In this document: positions 54,045 to 62,173 of the stretch, one piece after another
Layout of the letters: each line of letters begins with the position of its first letter
How positions within the stretch are numbered: the stretch's first letter is position 1
From: Hyphomicrobiales bacterium
GTDB lineage: Bacteria > Pseudomonadota > Alphaproteobacteria > Rhizobiales > Rhizobiaceae
DNA length: 64,000 nucleotides
Direction: 5' to 3'
Assembly: GCA_900472485.1 (NCBI GenBank)
Contig: UCII01000001.1
Location: forward strand, 369,986-433,985
Position numbers and translations under genes: made by a program
The notes under the pieces: generated by a model
Told to the model about the DNA's origin: nothing
Databases searched by the model: none
The model's input: only the letters and a program-made list of their open reading frames with translations

Positions 54045-54872
54045 TCAGCTTCTCCGGTAGCGGGCGCGGAATTCGCGCGGCGTGCAGCTTTCGCGCTCAT
54101 GGAATAGCCGGGAGAAGTAGAACGGATCATCGAATCCGACTTTCGAGGCGATGATCTCGATCTTGTTGTCCGTCATCGTCAGCAACTCCTTGGCACGGTC
54201 CATGCGCACGCGAAGCTGAAAGCCCTTTGGCGGGAGCCCGACTTCCGCCGTGATTTTTCGGCGCAGCGTGGCGGGAGATATGCCGTATTCAGCGGCAAAA
54301 GCTGTCATATCAAGGGATTGTGTCGCTCTTTGACGAAGCGCCTCGATGATTTCGCCGATATCCGAGCCTTGCTGAGGGGAGGGAACGGCCCGGCTCGCCT
54401 GCCGGGCAGCCAGAATGACGATCTGATGGAGAGCGCAAGCGGCAGTGGCTCTCGACAGGTTGGTATCTTCGATAAGGTCGTCGTGGATGGTGCCGAAGAG
54501 ACGCTGCACATTGTCGAGATTGCGCAAGGTAATGAGCGGATTCTGCTCGCTGATAAGGCGAAGGCGCAGAAAGTGGCGCGCGAGGGAGCCTTCGAAAAGC
54601 GCCCATCGCTCGCTCCAGCCTTCAGCATCGGGGCCGTAGGAGTGCTGGCGGTTTGGGAAGAGCCAGAAGAGCGCCGGGCCTTTCACGCTTCTGCGACCGC
54701 CGGCATCCGTTTCGAGAAAGCCCTGGCCGCTTTCGACGAGAACCACAGCATAGCTCGGCAGCTTCCGTGCTTTAACGGCATGCATGGCATGCTGCCTGCC
54801 GCTGCCGGTGACGGCCAGTCCTCCGGCGGCGGCAAGTGGCGAGCGGTAGATGGCATGTGTTGTCGGTTTCAT
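54045..54872 (-). CDS. AraC family transcriptional regulator
   Basis: The 275-residue protein has a cupin-like N-terminal domain (SYAVVLVESGQGFLETDAGG) and a C-terminal AraC domain (EYGISPATLRRKITAE, KVGFDDPFYFSRLFHERES). The start is not certain: this ATG has no clear SD, and a TTG 24 codons upstream is also open. It is divergent from a PhyH-family dioxygenase across 97 bases and probably controls it. Confidence 0.82.
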   Translation of the reverse strand: MKPTTHAIYRSPLAAAGGLAVTGSGRQHAMHAVKARKLPSYAVVLVESGQGFLETDAGGRRSVKGPALFWLFPNRQHSYGPDAEGWSERWALFEGSLARHFLRLRLISEQNPLITLRNLDNVQRLFGTIHDDLIEDTNLSRATAACALHQIVILAARQASRAVPSPQQGSDIGEIIEALRQRATQSLDMTAFAAEYGISPATLRRKITAEVGLPPKGFQLRVRMDRAKELLTMTDNKIEIIASKVGFDDPFYFSRLFHERESCTPREFRARYRRS

Positions 54873-54969
54873 GGTGAGCGAAAAGTCCAGTATTACTTTC
54901 GTCCATGTAGTGAACCATCGCCGCCTGCTAGATTCAATGGGCAATCAATTCAAACCATAGGCGAGTGAA

Positions 54970-55899
54970 ATGTCGATTCCCTTGCAGGTCCTGCCCTCCG
55001 GCGAGAATGCGCTCAATCTTGTTGCCAATGGAAAGGTTCTCTCCACTGCGCCCCATCGGCTCGGTTATCTCACCCCGACCGATCCGGGCATCGGTGTCGA
55101 GCCAATCCGCATGCTTTACGAGGAGAACGGCTATGTGTGGCTCAAGGGATTTCTGCCGCGCAAGGATGTGATCGAATTTCGCGGCTGGGTCTTCGGCCAT
55201 ATGGCGAAGACAGGGCTGATCAAGGAGGGAACGGACCCCAGGGATGGCATATCGTCTGCTTCGGTGCCGGAAGGCAGGGAGGTCGATCGTTGCCTGATGT
55301 CTCTCGTACGCTCGGTCGCCTATGAGGGTTTTTGCGCGCAGCCACGTCTTTCGCGCTTCATGGACGAATTCCTCTCGAGCATCTCCTATCTGCACAAGCG
55401 CAAGATCATGCGCCATGTGCGGCCGGGAACGACGACGGCGACACCAGCCCATTACGATCTGGTCTATCTTCGCGGCGGCACCAGCCGGATCGTCACGGCA
55501 TGGATACCGATCGGCGATATCCCGATCGAAATGGGCGGTCTGACCTATTTGGAGGGATCGCATGCGATCGGTGCCCGGATGGAGCACGAGTTCAGCGAAA
55601 AGAACAGAGATCTCAGTCCTGAGGAACGCGTGAGCGCCTATAATCGAAATATGACGGAGGGTGGCTGGGTTTCGAAGGATCTGCCCGACATGGCAGAACG
55701 CTTCGATACGCGCTGGCTGGTCGCTGACTATGAGGCAGGCGACATCATGCTCCATTCACCATTCATGATACACGCCTCGACCACCAATCAGGACAGGCAG
55801 CACAGACTGCGCCTGTCCACGGACATTCGCTATCAGAACGTCGAGGATGAGATCGATGCACGATGGAATAACCATTGGACGCTCGGCGACATGCTGTGA
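54970..55899 (+). CDS. Phytanoyl-CoA dioxygenase (PhyH) family protein
   Basis: The 309-residue protein has a PhyH-type double-stranded beta helix. The Fe(II) ligands are probably H and D in TPAHYDLVY (about 157-163) and the distal His in SPFMIHASTTN (about 266), with Arg in RLRLSTDIRY binding 2-oxoglutarate. It should hydroxylate a small molecule using 2-oxoglutarate and oxygen. Substrate is unknown; the AraC partner suggests an inducible catabolic or modification role. It nearly abuts the convergent glycosyltransferase gene. Confidence 0.8.
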   Translation: MSIPLQVLPSGENALNLVANGKVLSTAPHRLGYLTPTDPGIGVEPIRMLYEENGYVWLKGFLPRKDVIEFRGWVFGHMAKTGLIKEGTDPRDGISSASVPEGREVDRCLMSLVRSVAYEGFCAQPRLSRFMDEFLSSISYLHKRKIMRHVRPGTTTATPAHYDLVYLRGGTSRIVTAWIPIGDIPIEMGGLTYLEGSHAIGARMEHEFSEKNRDLSPEERVSAYNRNMTEGGWVSKDLPDMAERFDTRWLVADYEAGDIMLHSPFMIHASTTNQDRQHRLRLSTDIRYQNVEDEIDARWNNHWTLGDML

Positions 55900-55900
55900 T

Positions 55901-56749
55901 TCAGGTTTGATTCTGTTGCAGGCCCGTTCGAAGCGGCCCCCAATTGTCATCCTTTAGCACGCGTTCGATTTCCTCGACACGATCGCGACGGCGCTTCAGC
56001 CGTTTGCCGATGCGGCCAAACCAGCGTTTGCGCTTGGTCGCTTCGCGGCTCGCCTGTAGCTGCTCGATGAAGACGTCGCCGACAGATCCATTTTCGACCC
56101 GATCGAATATCCAGCAGAAAGAGGCAGGCAATTTAGCCACCTTGAATTGCGGCTTCGGGCTTGCTGCATCCTCGGTGATGATTTCCTCCAGAACGACCTG
56201 ATCCCACGCGTCGGGCTTTGCAAGGCATCCTTGCCGCCAGCGCTCGATGAGCTGCGCCGCGCCAGGCGTATCGTTGACGAGAATGGTCGCGCTGATAAGG
56301 CGTTCATCGCCTTCGTAATAGACGGCAATGTCGCATTCGAGTTTACGAAGTTCCGGCCAGGGATTGCGGTGGAAGACAGCATCGACGTCGACATAAAGCA
56401 AAGGTCCGCGCAGCCTCGCCCGTTCTCGCAGCAAAAAGCCGGGTTTAAGCCCGGCATTCAGCACCCAGCTGCCGGCGCTTGGCACTGCCGTTGCGTATAC
56501 CTTTAGCCCGATCCGCTCCGCGGAATGGGCCATCCGCTCTTTTTCCTGTTCGTAAAAACTGCCCTCGGTAAAAAATGCCACAATCGGGCCGTCGGCGGCT
56601 GTTGCCTGGGATGTGCGTTCGGCCAGATCCCGTTTGGCTGGGAAGGGGACGATCAATGCACGCTGCTGCGGGCTCCAGGGACGAATTTTATTGAGGATAT
56701 TCAAGAAGGCACCTTCGGGATTTGTGAGCTTCAATCTAATTTCCGCCAC
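55901..56749 (-). CDS. Putative nucleotide-diphospho-sugar glycosyltransferase
   Basis: The product (282 residues from the GTG chosen here) has a GT-A-like core: IVAFFTEGSFYEQEKERM early, a GSWVLNAGLKPGFLLRER loop, and a DxD in LLYVDVDAVFHRNPWPEL. The C terminus is very basic (KRKRWFGRIGKRLKRRRD). Substrate is unknown. The start is uncertain: the frame is open to 56935, but this would overlap the small plus-strand gene at 56879. GTG at 56749 and TTG at 56734 are alternatives without strong SDs. Confidence 0.6.
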   Translation of the reverse strand: MAEIRLKLTNPEGAFLNILNKIRPWSPQQRALIVPFPAKRDLAERTSQATAADGPIVAFFTEGSFYEQEKERMAHSAERIGLKVYATAVPSAGSWVLNAGLKPGFLLRERARLRGPLLYVDVDAVFHRNPWPELRKLECDIAVYYEGDERLISATILVNDTPGAAQLIERWRQGCLAKPDAWDQVVLEEIITEDAASPKPQFKVAKLPASFCWIFDRVENGSVGDVFIEQLQASREATKRKRWFGRIGKRLKRRRDRVEEIERVLKDDNWGPLRTGLQQNQT

Positions 56750-56878
56750 CCTGAAGCGTTGCGGACAAGATTGAGAGTTTGGATGAATGGAGCATTTTGT
56801 CTGGCCGACGACGGAAACGTCACATCGCTGCGTTCGTACCGGATTGGCAAACCGTTTGATCTTCGCTAATCGATTGTC

Positions 56879-57046
56879 ATGTCCGATAATGTCATCAAGT
56901 TTGAACGCCGTCCGAAGCCGAAACCGCCGAGACAAACGCCTCCTTGGCTCAAGCGTTTGTTGGTGATCCTGGCCGTCATTGCATTTTTCGTAGCAGCCTT
57001 TGCTTATTTCACGCTGAAGAACGGCGCAGCTGGCCCAACATTCTGA
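56879..57046 (+). CDS. Small single-span membrane protein (55 aa)
   Basis: This 55-residue protein starts MSDNVIKFERRPKPKPPR, then has one strongly hydrophobic helix (about residues 27-45, LLVILAVIAFFVAAFAYF) and a short polar tail. The basic, proline-rich N terminus should stay in the cytoplasm. Similar tiny proteins with a VIKFERRP-like start are common in rhizobia, from memory; function is unknown. There is no clear SD. Confidence 0.65.
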   Translation: MSDNVIKFERRPKPKPPRQTPPWLKRLLVILAVIAFFVAAFAYFTLKNGAAGPTF

Positions 57047-57431
57047 CCAGCTCGAGACTTATGCGATTTTGGGTCGATTGTTCGATCAGCTATGGGAGGG
57101 CGGTGCTTTGATTTGCGCGCTTTGCGGCTGCATTATGGCCTTCAGGGCCCTGACTTGACACGAGCGGGCAGTCTCCGCGCAACGACGTTTTGATCGCACG
57201 CATTTTCGAGACCGGTCGTCCTAGCTTTCCGTGGAAAGCCGTTGAGCTTGGACGCGGTCATCTCCCGGCAAGATTTTCTTTTGCGGGTGATGGAGAGGTT
57301 TAGTTTGATATTTCAATTTATTAACGGAAATATTTTGCCTCATTGAGGCCTGGTCGCGGGTGGAAGTTCATCCTCAAGTTTCTATATTTCAGGGATGTTC
57401 ATGGTCTGACAAACAGGAAGAGGAGCAGGAC
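57047..57431. other. Intergenic region without a recognised gene
   Basis: The 385 bases hold no ORF with coding character. From 57300 to 57336 the DNA is AT-rich, with a TTGATA (57305) that could be a -35 box, followed by a palindrome GCCTCA-T-TGAGGC (57337-57349). These may form the promoter and a binding site for the small gene at 57432. Confidence 0.4.
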
Positions 57432-57656
57432 ATGACGTTGACCTCGCAAGACGTCACCACCGTACTTGGCCCTGTAGACGAGACCCTTATCGCTGATATT
57501 GTTGCGACAGGCGCAACGCCAACGGAGCTGTCCGAGGCGTGGGCCTGGGTCAACAGCGATGAGGCTTTGATCGGCGAAGGCCGCCATCTGCCGGATGGCA
57601 AGGTGGCAGCGCTGGTGGAACTGCTTTCCGCCGATGACGAGGAATGGGAAGAATAG
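57432..57656 (+). CDS. Conserved small acidic protein (74 aa)
   Basis: The 74-residue protein reads TSQDVTTVLGPVDETLIADI near the start and ends DDEEWEE. It is acidic and helical with no membrane segment. Proteins with the ATGATPTELSEAWAWV pattern are widespread in rhizobia (from memory) and have no known function. AGGAGCAGG precedes the ATG. Confidence 0.75.
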   Translation: MTLTSQDVTTVLGPVDETLIADIVATGATPTELSEAWAWVNSDEALIGEGRHLPDGKVAALVELLSADDEEWEE

Positions 57657-57686
57657 CAATTCGCGCCCTTCTCAGGGCTTGATGCA

Positions 57687-57717
57687 AGCCATGCCGCCAC
57701 ATATGCGCGGCATGGCT
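57687..57717. terminator. Hairpin terminator between convergent genes
   Basis: An 11-bp perfect stem (AGCCATGCCGC / GCGGCATGGCT) lies between two convergent genes. The U-run is poor (GGGTTTA), so termination may be partial. Confidence 0.6.
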
Positions 57718-57728
57718 GGGTTTAAAGG

Positions 57729-58208
57729 TTATAGCTCGACTTTAACGTTGTCGCCCATGTCGGGTCTGGAATTCGAGACCGCGGCGGCCGCCATTTTGAT
57801 GTAGCTGATGATGCTGCCGGGGCTATCCCAATATTCGGCGAAGACAGGCGTCACCTTCAAAACGCGGATTGAGGGATCGTCGGCACTGTCCCACCAGGCC
57901 CTGGCGCCCGTGGACCAGAGATCCCTGACGCGTTCGCGGTCGTTGCTGACTTCAGCAGTGCCGGAGATCGAAACATATTTCTGACCCCGGGTGTCGGCGA
58001 AGGCGAGGCAGACATTCGGCCAACGGGCGATCTCCTCATCCTTGTGGCCCGCAACATCCGTCAGGAAATAAATCGCATTTTCAATCGGTTCGGGATGCGC
58101 AGCCATCGGCCGTGCGCGCAGGCTTCCAGATATTTGCGTGGTCAGCATGCAAAAGCCGATCTTGTCGACCAGCTCCCAAACGCGGGCGTTCTCATCGGTG
58201 TCCGTCAT
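57729..58208 (-). CDS. PNPOx-like flavin-binding stress protein
   Basis: The 159-residue protein fits the pyridoxamine-phosphate-oxidase-like split-barrel family (general stress protein 26 type): KIGFCMLTTQISGSLRARPM near the start, IYFLTDVAGHKDEEIARWPNVCLAF in the middle, quoted in parts as IYFLTDVAGHKDEEI and WPNVCLAF, and KYVSISGTAEVSNDRERV. It probably binds FMN or a similar cofactor in the cytoplasm. AGGAGA precedes the ATG. Confidence 0.85.
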   Translation of the reverse strand: MTDTDENARVWELVDKIGFCMLTTQISGSLRARPMAAHPEPIENAIYFLTDVAGHKDEEIARWPNVCLAFADTRGQKYVSISGTAEVSNDRERVRDLWSTGARAWWDSADDPSIRVLKVTPVFAEYWDSPGSIISYIKMAAAAVSNSRPDMGDNVKVEL

Positions 58209-58268
58209 GGCTGTCTCCTGTTCTTGATTGCAAAAGGATGGAGCGGGTGAAATCATCTCGATGAAGCC

Positions 58269-58535
58269 CTACGGCTGCTCGCGGGTTCCCGGTGCAGCCT
58301 CGCGCTCCTCAGCGTCTTCGAGATCGCTCTTTACGACGAAGGCATCACCGTGCTGGCGCACGGCCTCCTTCTCCGCTTTGATATTGGGCAGGTCGTCGGG
58401 AGTGCGCTCCTTGACGTGCTCCGACGCCGCGTCGATCTCGCCTTTGGTTTGGTCGGCCGGAACGGATCCGATGCCGTGATGCGTGGCGTCATGCTCGGTC
58501 CTGGCCTTGCCTTTGTCTCGTCGCGTGTCCGTCAT
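58269..58535 (-). CDS. Small hydrophilic protein of unknown function (88 aa)
   Basis: The 88-residue protein is highly charged, with no hydrophobic segment (MTDTRRDKGKARTEHDATHH, then GEIDAASEHVKERTPDDLPN). It is likely disordered or helical, as many desiccation/stress proteins are. GGGAGA precedes the ATG, and a promoter resembling the EcfG consensus lies about 90 bases upstream. Confidence 0.7.
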   Translation of the reverse strand: MTDTRRDKGKARTEHDATHHGIGSVPADQTKGEIDAASEHVKERTPDDLPNIKAEKEAVRQHGDAFVVKSDLEDAEEREAAPGTREQP

Positions 58536-58621
58536 GTCGATCTCCCTATGCGTCGCGTCATGTCGAATGCAGCACGGCCGAGAGCTTTCCGCGTGAAAAG
58601 GCGGCCGGGCCATATCGATCA

Positions 58622-58646
58622 AACCGTATGGCAGCCGCATTGTTCC
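58622..58646 (-). promoter_or_regulatory. EcfG-like promoter (minus strand)
   Basis: The minus strand reads GGAAC, 16 bases, GGTT. The EcfG/RpoE2 general-stress consensus of alphaproteobacteria is GGAAC-N16-17-CGTT. It points at the 88-residue stress-type gene. Confidence 0.55.
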
Positions 58647-58699
58647 GTATCGACCGCGACGTGATGACAAGGTTTCGCGGCCCGTGGGGTGGGCAGAAG

Positions 58700-58724
58700 G
58701 GAACCTTGAACCCGAATTTGCGTC
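58700..58724 (+). promoter_or_regulatory. EcfG-like promoter (plus strand)
   Basis: GGAAC, 16 bases, CGTC closely matches the EcfG/RpoE2 consensus with one mismatch at the last base. It lies 68 bases before the gene at 58793 and is back-to-back with the minus-strand element. Confidence 0.55.
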
Positions 58725-58792
58725 TTCCTACGTGAGTAGCAGTCGAGGCTTTATGAGCTCGGCTGCAATCACGTCTGTTAGGAGTGACCAAA

Positions 58793-59083
58793 ATGGAAGA
58801 TAGAACCAGAACCATCGAAGACCTCAGCGTCGAAGAGCGCGAGGAAATCCTCATTGACGCCGCCCGGACGCTGGAGGGCAACGCACGCGAGGCTCTCGTC
58901 GAAGGCAATCAGCAATTTGCGGCGCTTTCCACCAATATGGCGGAAGCGATCCGCGTCTATGCCGACGAACTTGCTCGCGACGATCCCGAACAGGCGGAAG
59001 AGTTGCTGCAGCAGGCTGTCGCAATGATCTCGCAGTTCAATGCTACTCATCCTTACCGGTTGATCAGCACGGCTGTTCACTAG
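58793..59083 (+). CDS. Small conserved helical protein (96 aa)
   Basis: The 96-residue protein is acidic and predicted all-helical (SVEEREEILIDAARTLEGNA, ARDDPEQAEELLQQAVAMIS). AGGAG lies 8 bases before the ATG. It follows an EcfG-like promoter and precedes a DUF1269 gene, so it is probably part of a stress operon. Function unknown. Confidence 0.75.
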   Translation: MEDRTRTIEDLSVEEREEILIDAARTLEGNAREALVEGNQQFAALSTNMAEAIRVYADELARDDPEQAEELLQQAVAMISQFNATHPYRLISTAVH

Positions 59084-59134
59084 TCGGCCCGATGCCCTAC
59101 TTCTTGCCTCGATAACACGACCCGGAGGATTTCG

Positions 59135-59677
59135 ATGTCAGAACTCATAGTGCTTGGTTTCGATGATGCCGATAAGGCGGATGCTATCCTTAACCGTCTT
59201 GTTCAGCTCGAGAAGGAATATCTGATCGATCTGGAAGATGCCGTTATCGCCGTTCGTGACGAGTCCGGTAAGGTCCGTCTCAAGCAGAGCGTCAATCTGA
59301 CCGCCGCCGGTGCCGCAAGCGGCGGCCTTTCGGGTGCGTTGTGGGGTTCGCTCGTTGGCCTGATCTTCCTCAATCCTCTTGCGGGCCTGGTGGTCGGCGG
59401 TGCGATCGGTGCCGGCTCCGGTGCTCTTGCCGGATCGATGGCCGATTACGGCATCGATGACGGCCTCATCGAGAAGCTCGCCGAAACCATTCCGGTGCAT
59501 AGTTCCGCACTCTTCCTGCTGATCCGCAAGGTTCAGCCCGAGAAGGTCCTCGCCGAATTCAAGGGCGAGCATGCGCGGCTGTTGCGCACCTCGCTTTCAC
59601 CGGATCAGGAAGCACGGCTGCGACAGGTTCTCGTTGAGGAGACCTCGCCGACGTCTGCGGCGTCCGCCACGGTTTGA
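59135..59677 (+). CDS. DUF1269 family membrane protein
   Basis: The 180-residue protein has the DUF1269 pattern: a ferredoxin-like N-terminal part (LIVLGFDDADKADAILNRL, EDAVIAVRDESGKVRLKQS), a glycine-rich hairpin of two membrane-like helices (about 60-108), then a second soluble part (SALFLLIRKVQPEKVLAEF). The function is unknown; members are commonly stress-induced in rhizobia. GGAGG precedes the ATG. Confidence 0.85.
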   Translation: MSELIVLGFDDADKADAILNRLVQLEKEYLIDLEDAVIAVRDESGKVRLKQSVNLTAAGAASGGLSGALWGSLVGLIFLNPLAGLVVGGAIGAGSGALAGSMADYGIDDGLIEKLAETIPVHSSALFLLIRKVQPEKVLAEFKGEHARLLRTSLSPDQEARLRQVLVEETSPTSAASATV

Positions 59678-59896
59678 GCGTAAAATCCGATCCGTAACCG
59701 TCGGTCAAAGCCGTGCTTCCGTAGAGGGGCATGGCGAGACACTGGGTGATTTGCCATTATTCGCTCTCCTTCCATATCAGGCCGAATACTGCCATTGTAA
59801 GTCGCGGATTCGTCCCGCGATTGGCGTTGCAGCGGGGGGAGGGGCAAGACCCTAACGGCCATTGTCAGCATACGTTTTCAGACCAAAAGTTGCGCG

Positions 59897-60994
59897 ATGA
59901 CAGAGCCCGTGTCGCCTCAAAGCCAGCCCCCGCCCAAGCCCAGCATATCGCTGATCCAGACCAAGCGCGCCGCTGTGCAGGCACTACGGGTCATGATCGC
60001 CTGCACGATTACCTATGCCGTTTCCCAGCTTCTACACCTTCAGCAAGGCTATTGGGCCGTCTTCACTGTGTTGATCGTCATGCAGGCATCTGTCGGCGCG
60101 ACGGCCGGCATGGCGGTCGACCGTCTGGTGGCGACTGTCGCCGGAGCTATGCTTGGAGGGGCGGCGGTGTTCGTCACACCGCCCGAGCCGCTTACTGTCG
60201 GGATCGCGCTCATCTGTGTCGTTGGCTTTTCGAGCTTTGTGGCGGCACGCGTCCCTCGCCTGCGCAATGCCGGGTTGACGGCGGCGATCGTCATGCTGAC
60301 CCACTCCGCCAACGTCCCTGTCGAAATTTTCGTGATCGACCGCATCGCCGAAATTACCCTGGGCGGTGTCGTAGGCGTGCTCGCCAGCCTCTTCATCCTG
60401 CCGACGCGTTCGCGAACCATCGTGCTCGATCGTTTCGGATCGGCCCTCGATGTTATGGCGCGGATATTGCGCACTCTGGCAACCGCAGTCGAAAAAGGCG
60501 AGCCCGTCTCGGCTTCAGAAGCCAATATCGCGCTGCGTCAATCGCTGATGGCAACCGAAACGCTTTTGACCGATGCCCAGCGCGAGCGCGCCTTATGGTT
60601 GACGAAGCATGGGATTTCAGAAGCCATTCCTCGCTCCCTCTGGCGCATTCGCAACGACATGACCTATGTCAGCCATATCGTGGAAACGCCCTTCCCACCA
60701 GCGATCGTCGAAGCGATCGGGCCACAGGCAGGGCGGGTGCTGGAGGCACAGGCTCGCTTCGCGGAAGCATGTGGCCAGGCGCTGCGTGCGGGCGGCGAGA
60801 TCGATCCCAAGCTGCTCTCGGCCGGAGATGAGGCCTTCGAAGCCGCTTTCAGCGCTCTGCAGAATTCGACAGAGGCCCAATCGATGGGCTTCAGCGAAAC
60901 CGGCCGTCTGTTTGGCCTTGATTTCACCTTGCGCCGGATGCGGCAGAATTTTCTCGATCTTGCCGACCGGATCCGCGAAAGCGACGTCAAATGA
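59897..60994 (+). CDS. FUSC/aromatic acid exporter family protein
   Basis: The 365-residue protein has six N-terminal membrane segments (about 25-175; YWAVFTVLIVMQASVGATAG is the FUSC signature) and a cytoplasmic helical half. Relatives such as AaeB export aromatic carboxylic acids. Here it has only one FUSC half, shorter than AaeB. A role in relieving aromatic-acid stress from the nearby catabolic island is possible. It stands alone; 219 bases upstream hold nothing clear. Confidence 0.8.
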   Translation: MTEPVSPQSQPPPKPSISLIQTKRAAVQALRVMIACTITYAVSQLLHLQQGYWAVFTVLIVMQASVGATAGMAVDRLVATVAGAMLGGAAVFVTPPEPLTVGIALICVVGFSSFVAARVPRLRNAGLTAAIVMLTHSANVPVEIFVIDRIAEITLGGVVGVLASLFILPTRSRTIVLDRFGSALDVMARILRTLATAVEKGEPVSASEANIALRQSLMATETLLTDAQRERALWLTKHGISEAIPRSLWRIRNDMTYVSHIVETPFPPAIVEAIGPQAGRVLEAQARFAEACGQALRAGGEIDPKLLSAGDEAFEAAFSALQNSTEAQSMGFSETGRLFGLDFTLRRMRQNFLDLADRIRESDVK

Positions 60995-61066
60995 AGGGAT
61001 CAGCACGGCATGACGGCCCGTTCTTCATCGATCGCCGGCTCCGTGTAGTCTCATCCGAAAGCCGTG

Positions 61067-62173
61067 TCACGAATGCTGCAGGTTTCGCTCGACGGCCTTT
61101 TCGGTTAGCCGGCGTCCGCCCGCATCGAATAGGCAGATCCGTTCTGTCCGCGGCTGCAGCCAAATCGTCTCTTCCGGTTCGATATTGAGCCGGTCATGGA
61201 AGACGGTGACGATTGTCTGCCCGCCCACGGTCGCCGTTATATGCGTCTCGGACCCAAGCGGCTCGACCACCACCACGCGCGCGGGAATGCCGGTATTAGC
61301 GGGCGAGAGGGTGAAATATTCCGGCCGGATGCCGTAGACGCCTTCCACGCCGGAAACCCTGGGTGCATTGTCGGGTAGGGGCAGCAGGATGCCCTCATTG
61401 GTCTTGAAGACAGGCTTTCCGCCATCAGTGTCGAAGCGTCCATTCAGCAGGTTCATGGCCGGCGAGCCGATGAACGCGGCAACGAAGGTGCTTTGCGGGT
61501 TGTCATAAAGCTCGAGCGGCTTACCGATCTGCTCGATATGGGCGCTGTTCATGACGACGATGCGGTCGGCCATGGTCATGGCTTCGACCTGGTCGTGGGT
61601 GACGTAGATGGTCGTCGTAGCCAGGCGCCGGTGCAGGCTCTTGATCTCGGCGCGCATGGCGACGCGAAGCTTCGCGTCCAGATTGGACAGAGGTTCGTCG
61701 AACAGGAAGACCTGCGGATCGCGGACGATCGAGCGGCCCATGGCGACGCGCTGGCGCTGGCCGCCGGAAAGCTGTCGGGGATAGCGCCCGAGGAGCTCAG
61801 TGAGGCCGAGAATCTGTGCGGCATGTGCCACGCGCTTCTGCTTTTCTTCCTTCGCTGCTCCGGCAAGTGTCAGAGAGAAGGCCATGTTTTCGGCGACCGT
61901 CATATGCGGGTAGAGCGCATAATTCTGGAAGACCATGGAGATGTCGCGTTCCTTTGGCGGAAGGTTGTTGACGACGCGCCCGCCGATGCTGATCGTGCCG
62001 CCGGTAATGTCTTCAAGGCCGGCGATCATTCGGAGCAGGGTTGACTTGCCGCAGCCCGAGGGACCCACAAGGACGACGAATTCGCCGTCGGCAATCTCGG
62101 CCGAGACGCCGTGGAGAACTTCCAAGGCGCCATAGGCCTTGCGTGCCTTATCGATGGTGACCGTTGCCATCAT
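61067..62173 (-). CDS. ABC transporter ATP-binding protein, UgpC/MalK type
   Basis: The 368-residue ATPase has Walker [10 protein letters not shown] (about 37-45), signature [12 protein letters not shown] (about 134) and Walker [16 protein letters not shown], then a C-terminal OB-fold (TOBE) region typical of carbohydrate importers ([11 protein letters not shown]). It should energise a sugar or glycerol-phosphate-like importer whose other subunits lie beyond the right edge. Two adjacent ATGs (62173, 62170) are possible; the first overlaps the upstream stop as ATGA. Confidence 0.9.
   Translation of the reverse strand: MMATVTIDKARKAYGALEVLHGVSAEIADGEFVVLVGPSGCGKSTLLRMIAGLEDITGGTISIGGRVVNNLPPKERDISMVFQNYALYPHMTVAENMAFSLTLAGAAKEEKQKRVAHAAQILGLTELLGRYPRQLSGGQRQRVAMGRSIVRDPQVFLFDEPLSNLDAKLRVAMRAEIKSLHRRLATTTIYVTHDQVEAMTMADRIVVMNSAHIEQIGKPLELYDNPQSTFVAAFIGSPAMNLLNGRFDTDGGKPVFKTNEGILLPLPDNAPRVSGVEGVYGIRPEYFTLSPANTGIPARVVVVEPLGSETHITATVGGQTIVTVFHDRLNIEPEETIWLQPRTERICLFDAGGRRLTEKAVERNLQHS

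Noticed and set aside
59605-59871. Minus-strand 88-codon frame after the DUF1269 gene
   Set aside because: Partly antisense to the DUF1269 gene, rich in Arg/Ser/Pro from frame-shifted codons, and without a start signal.
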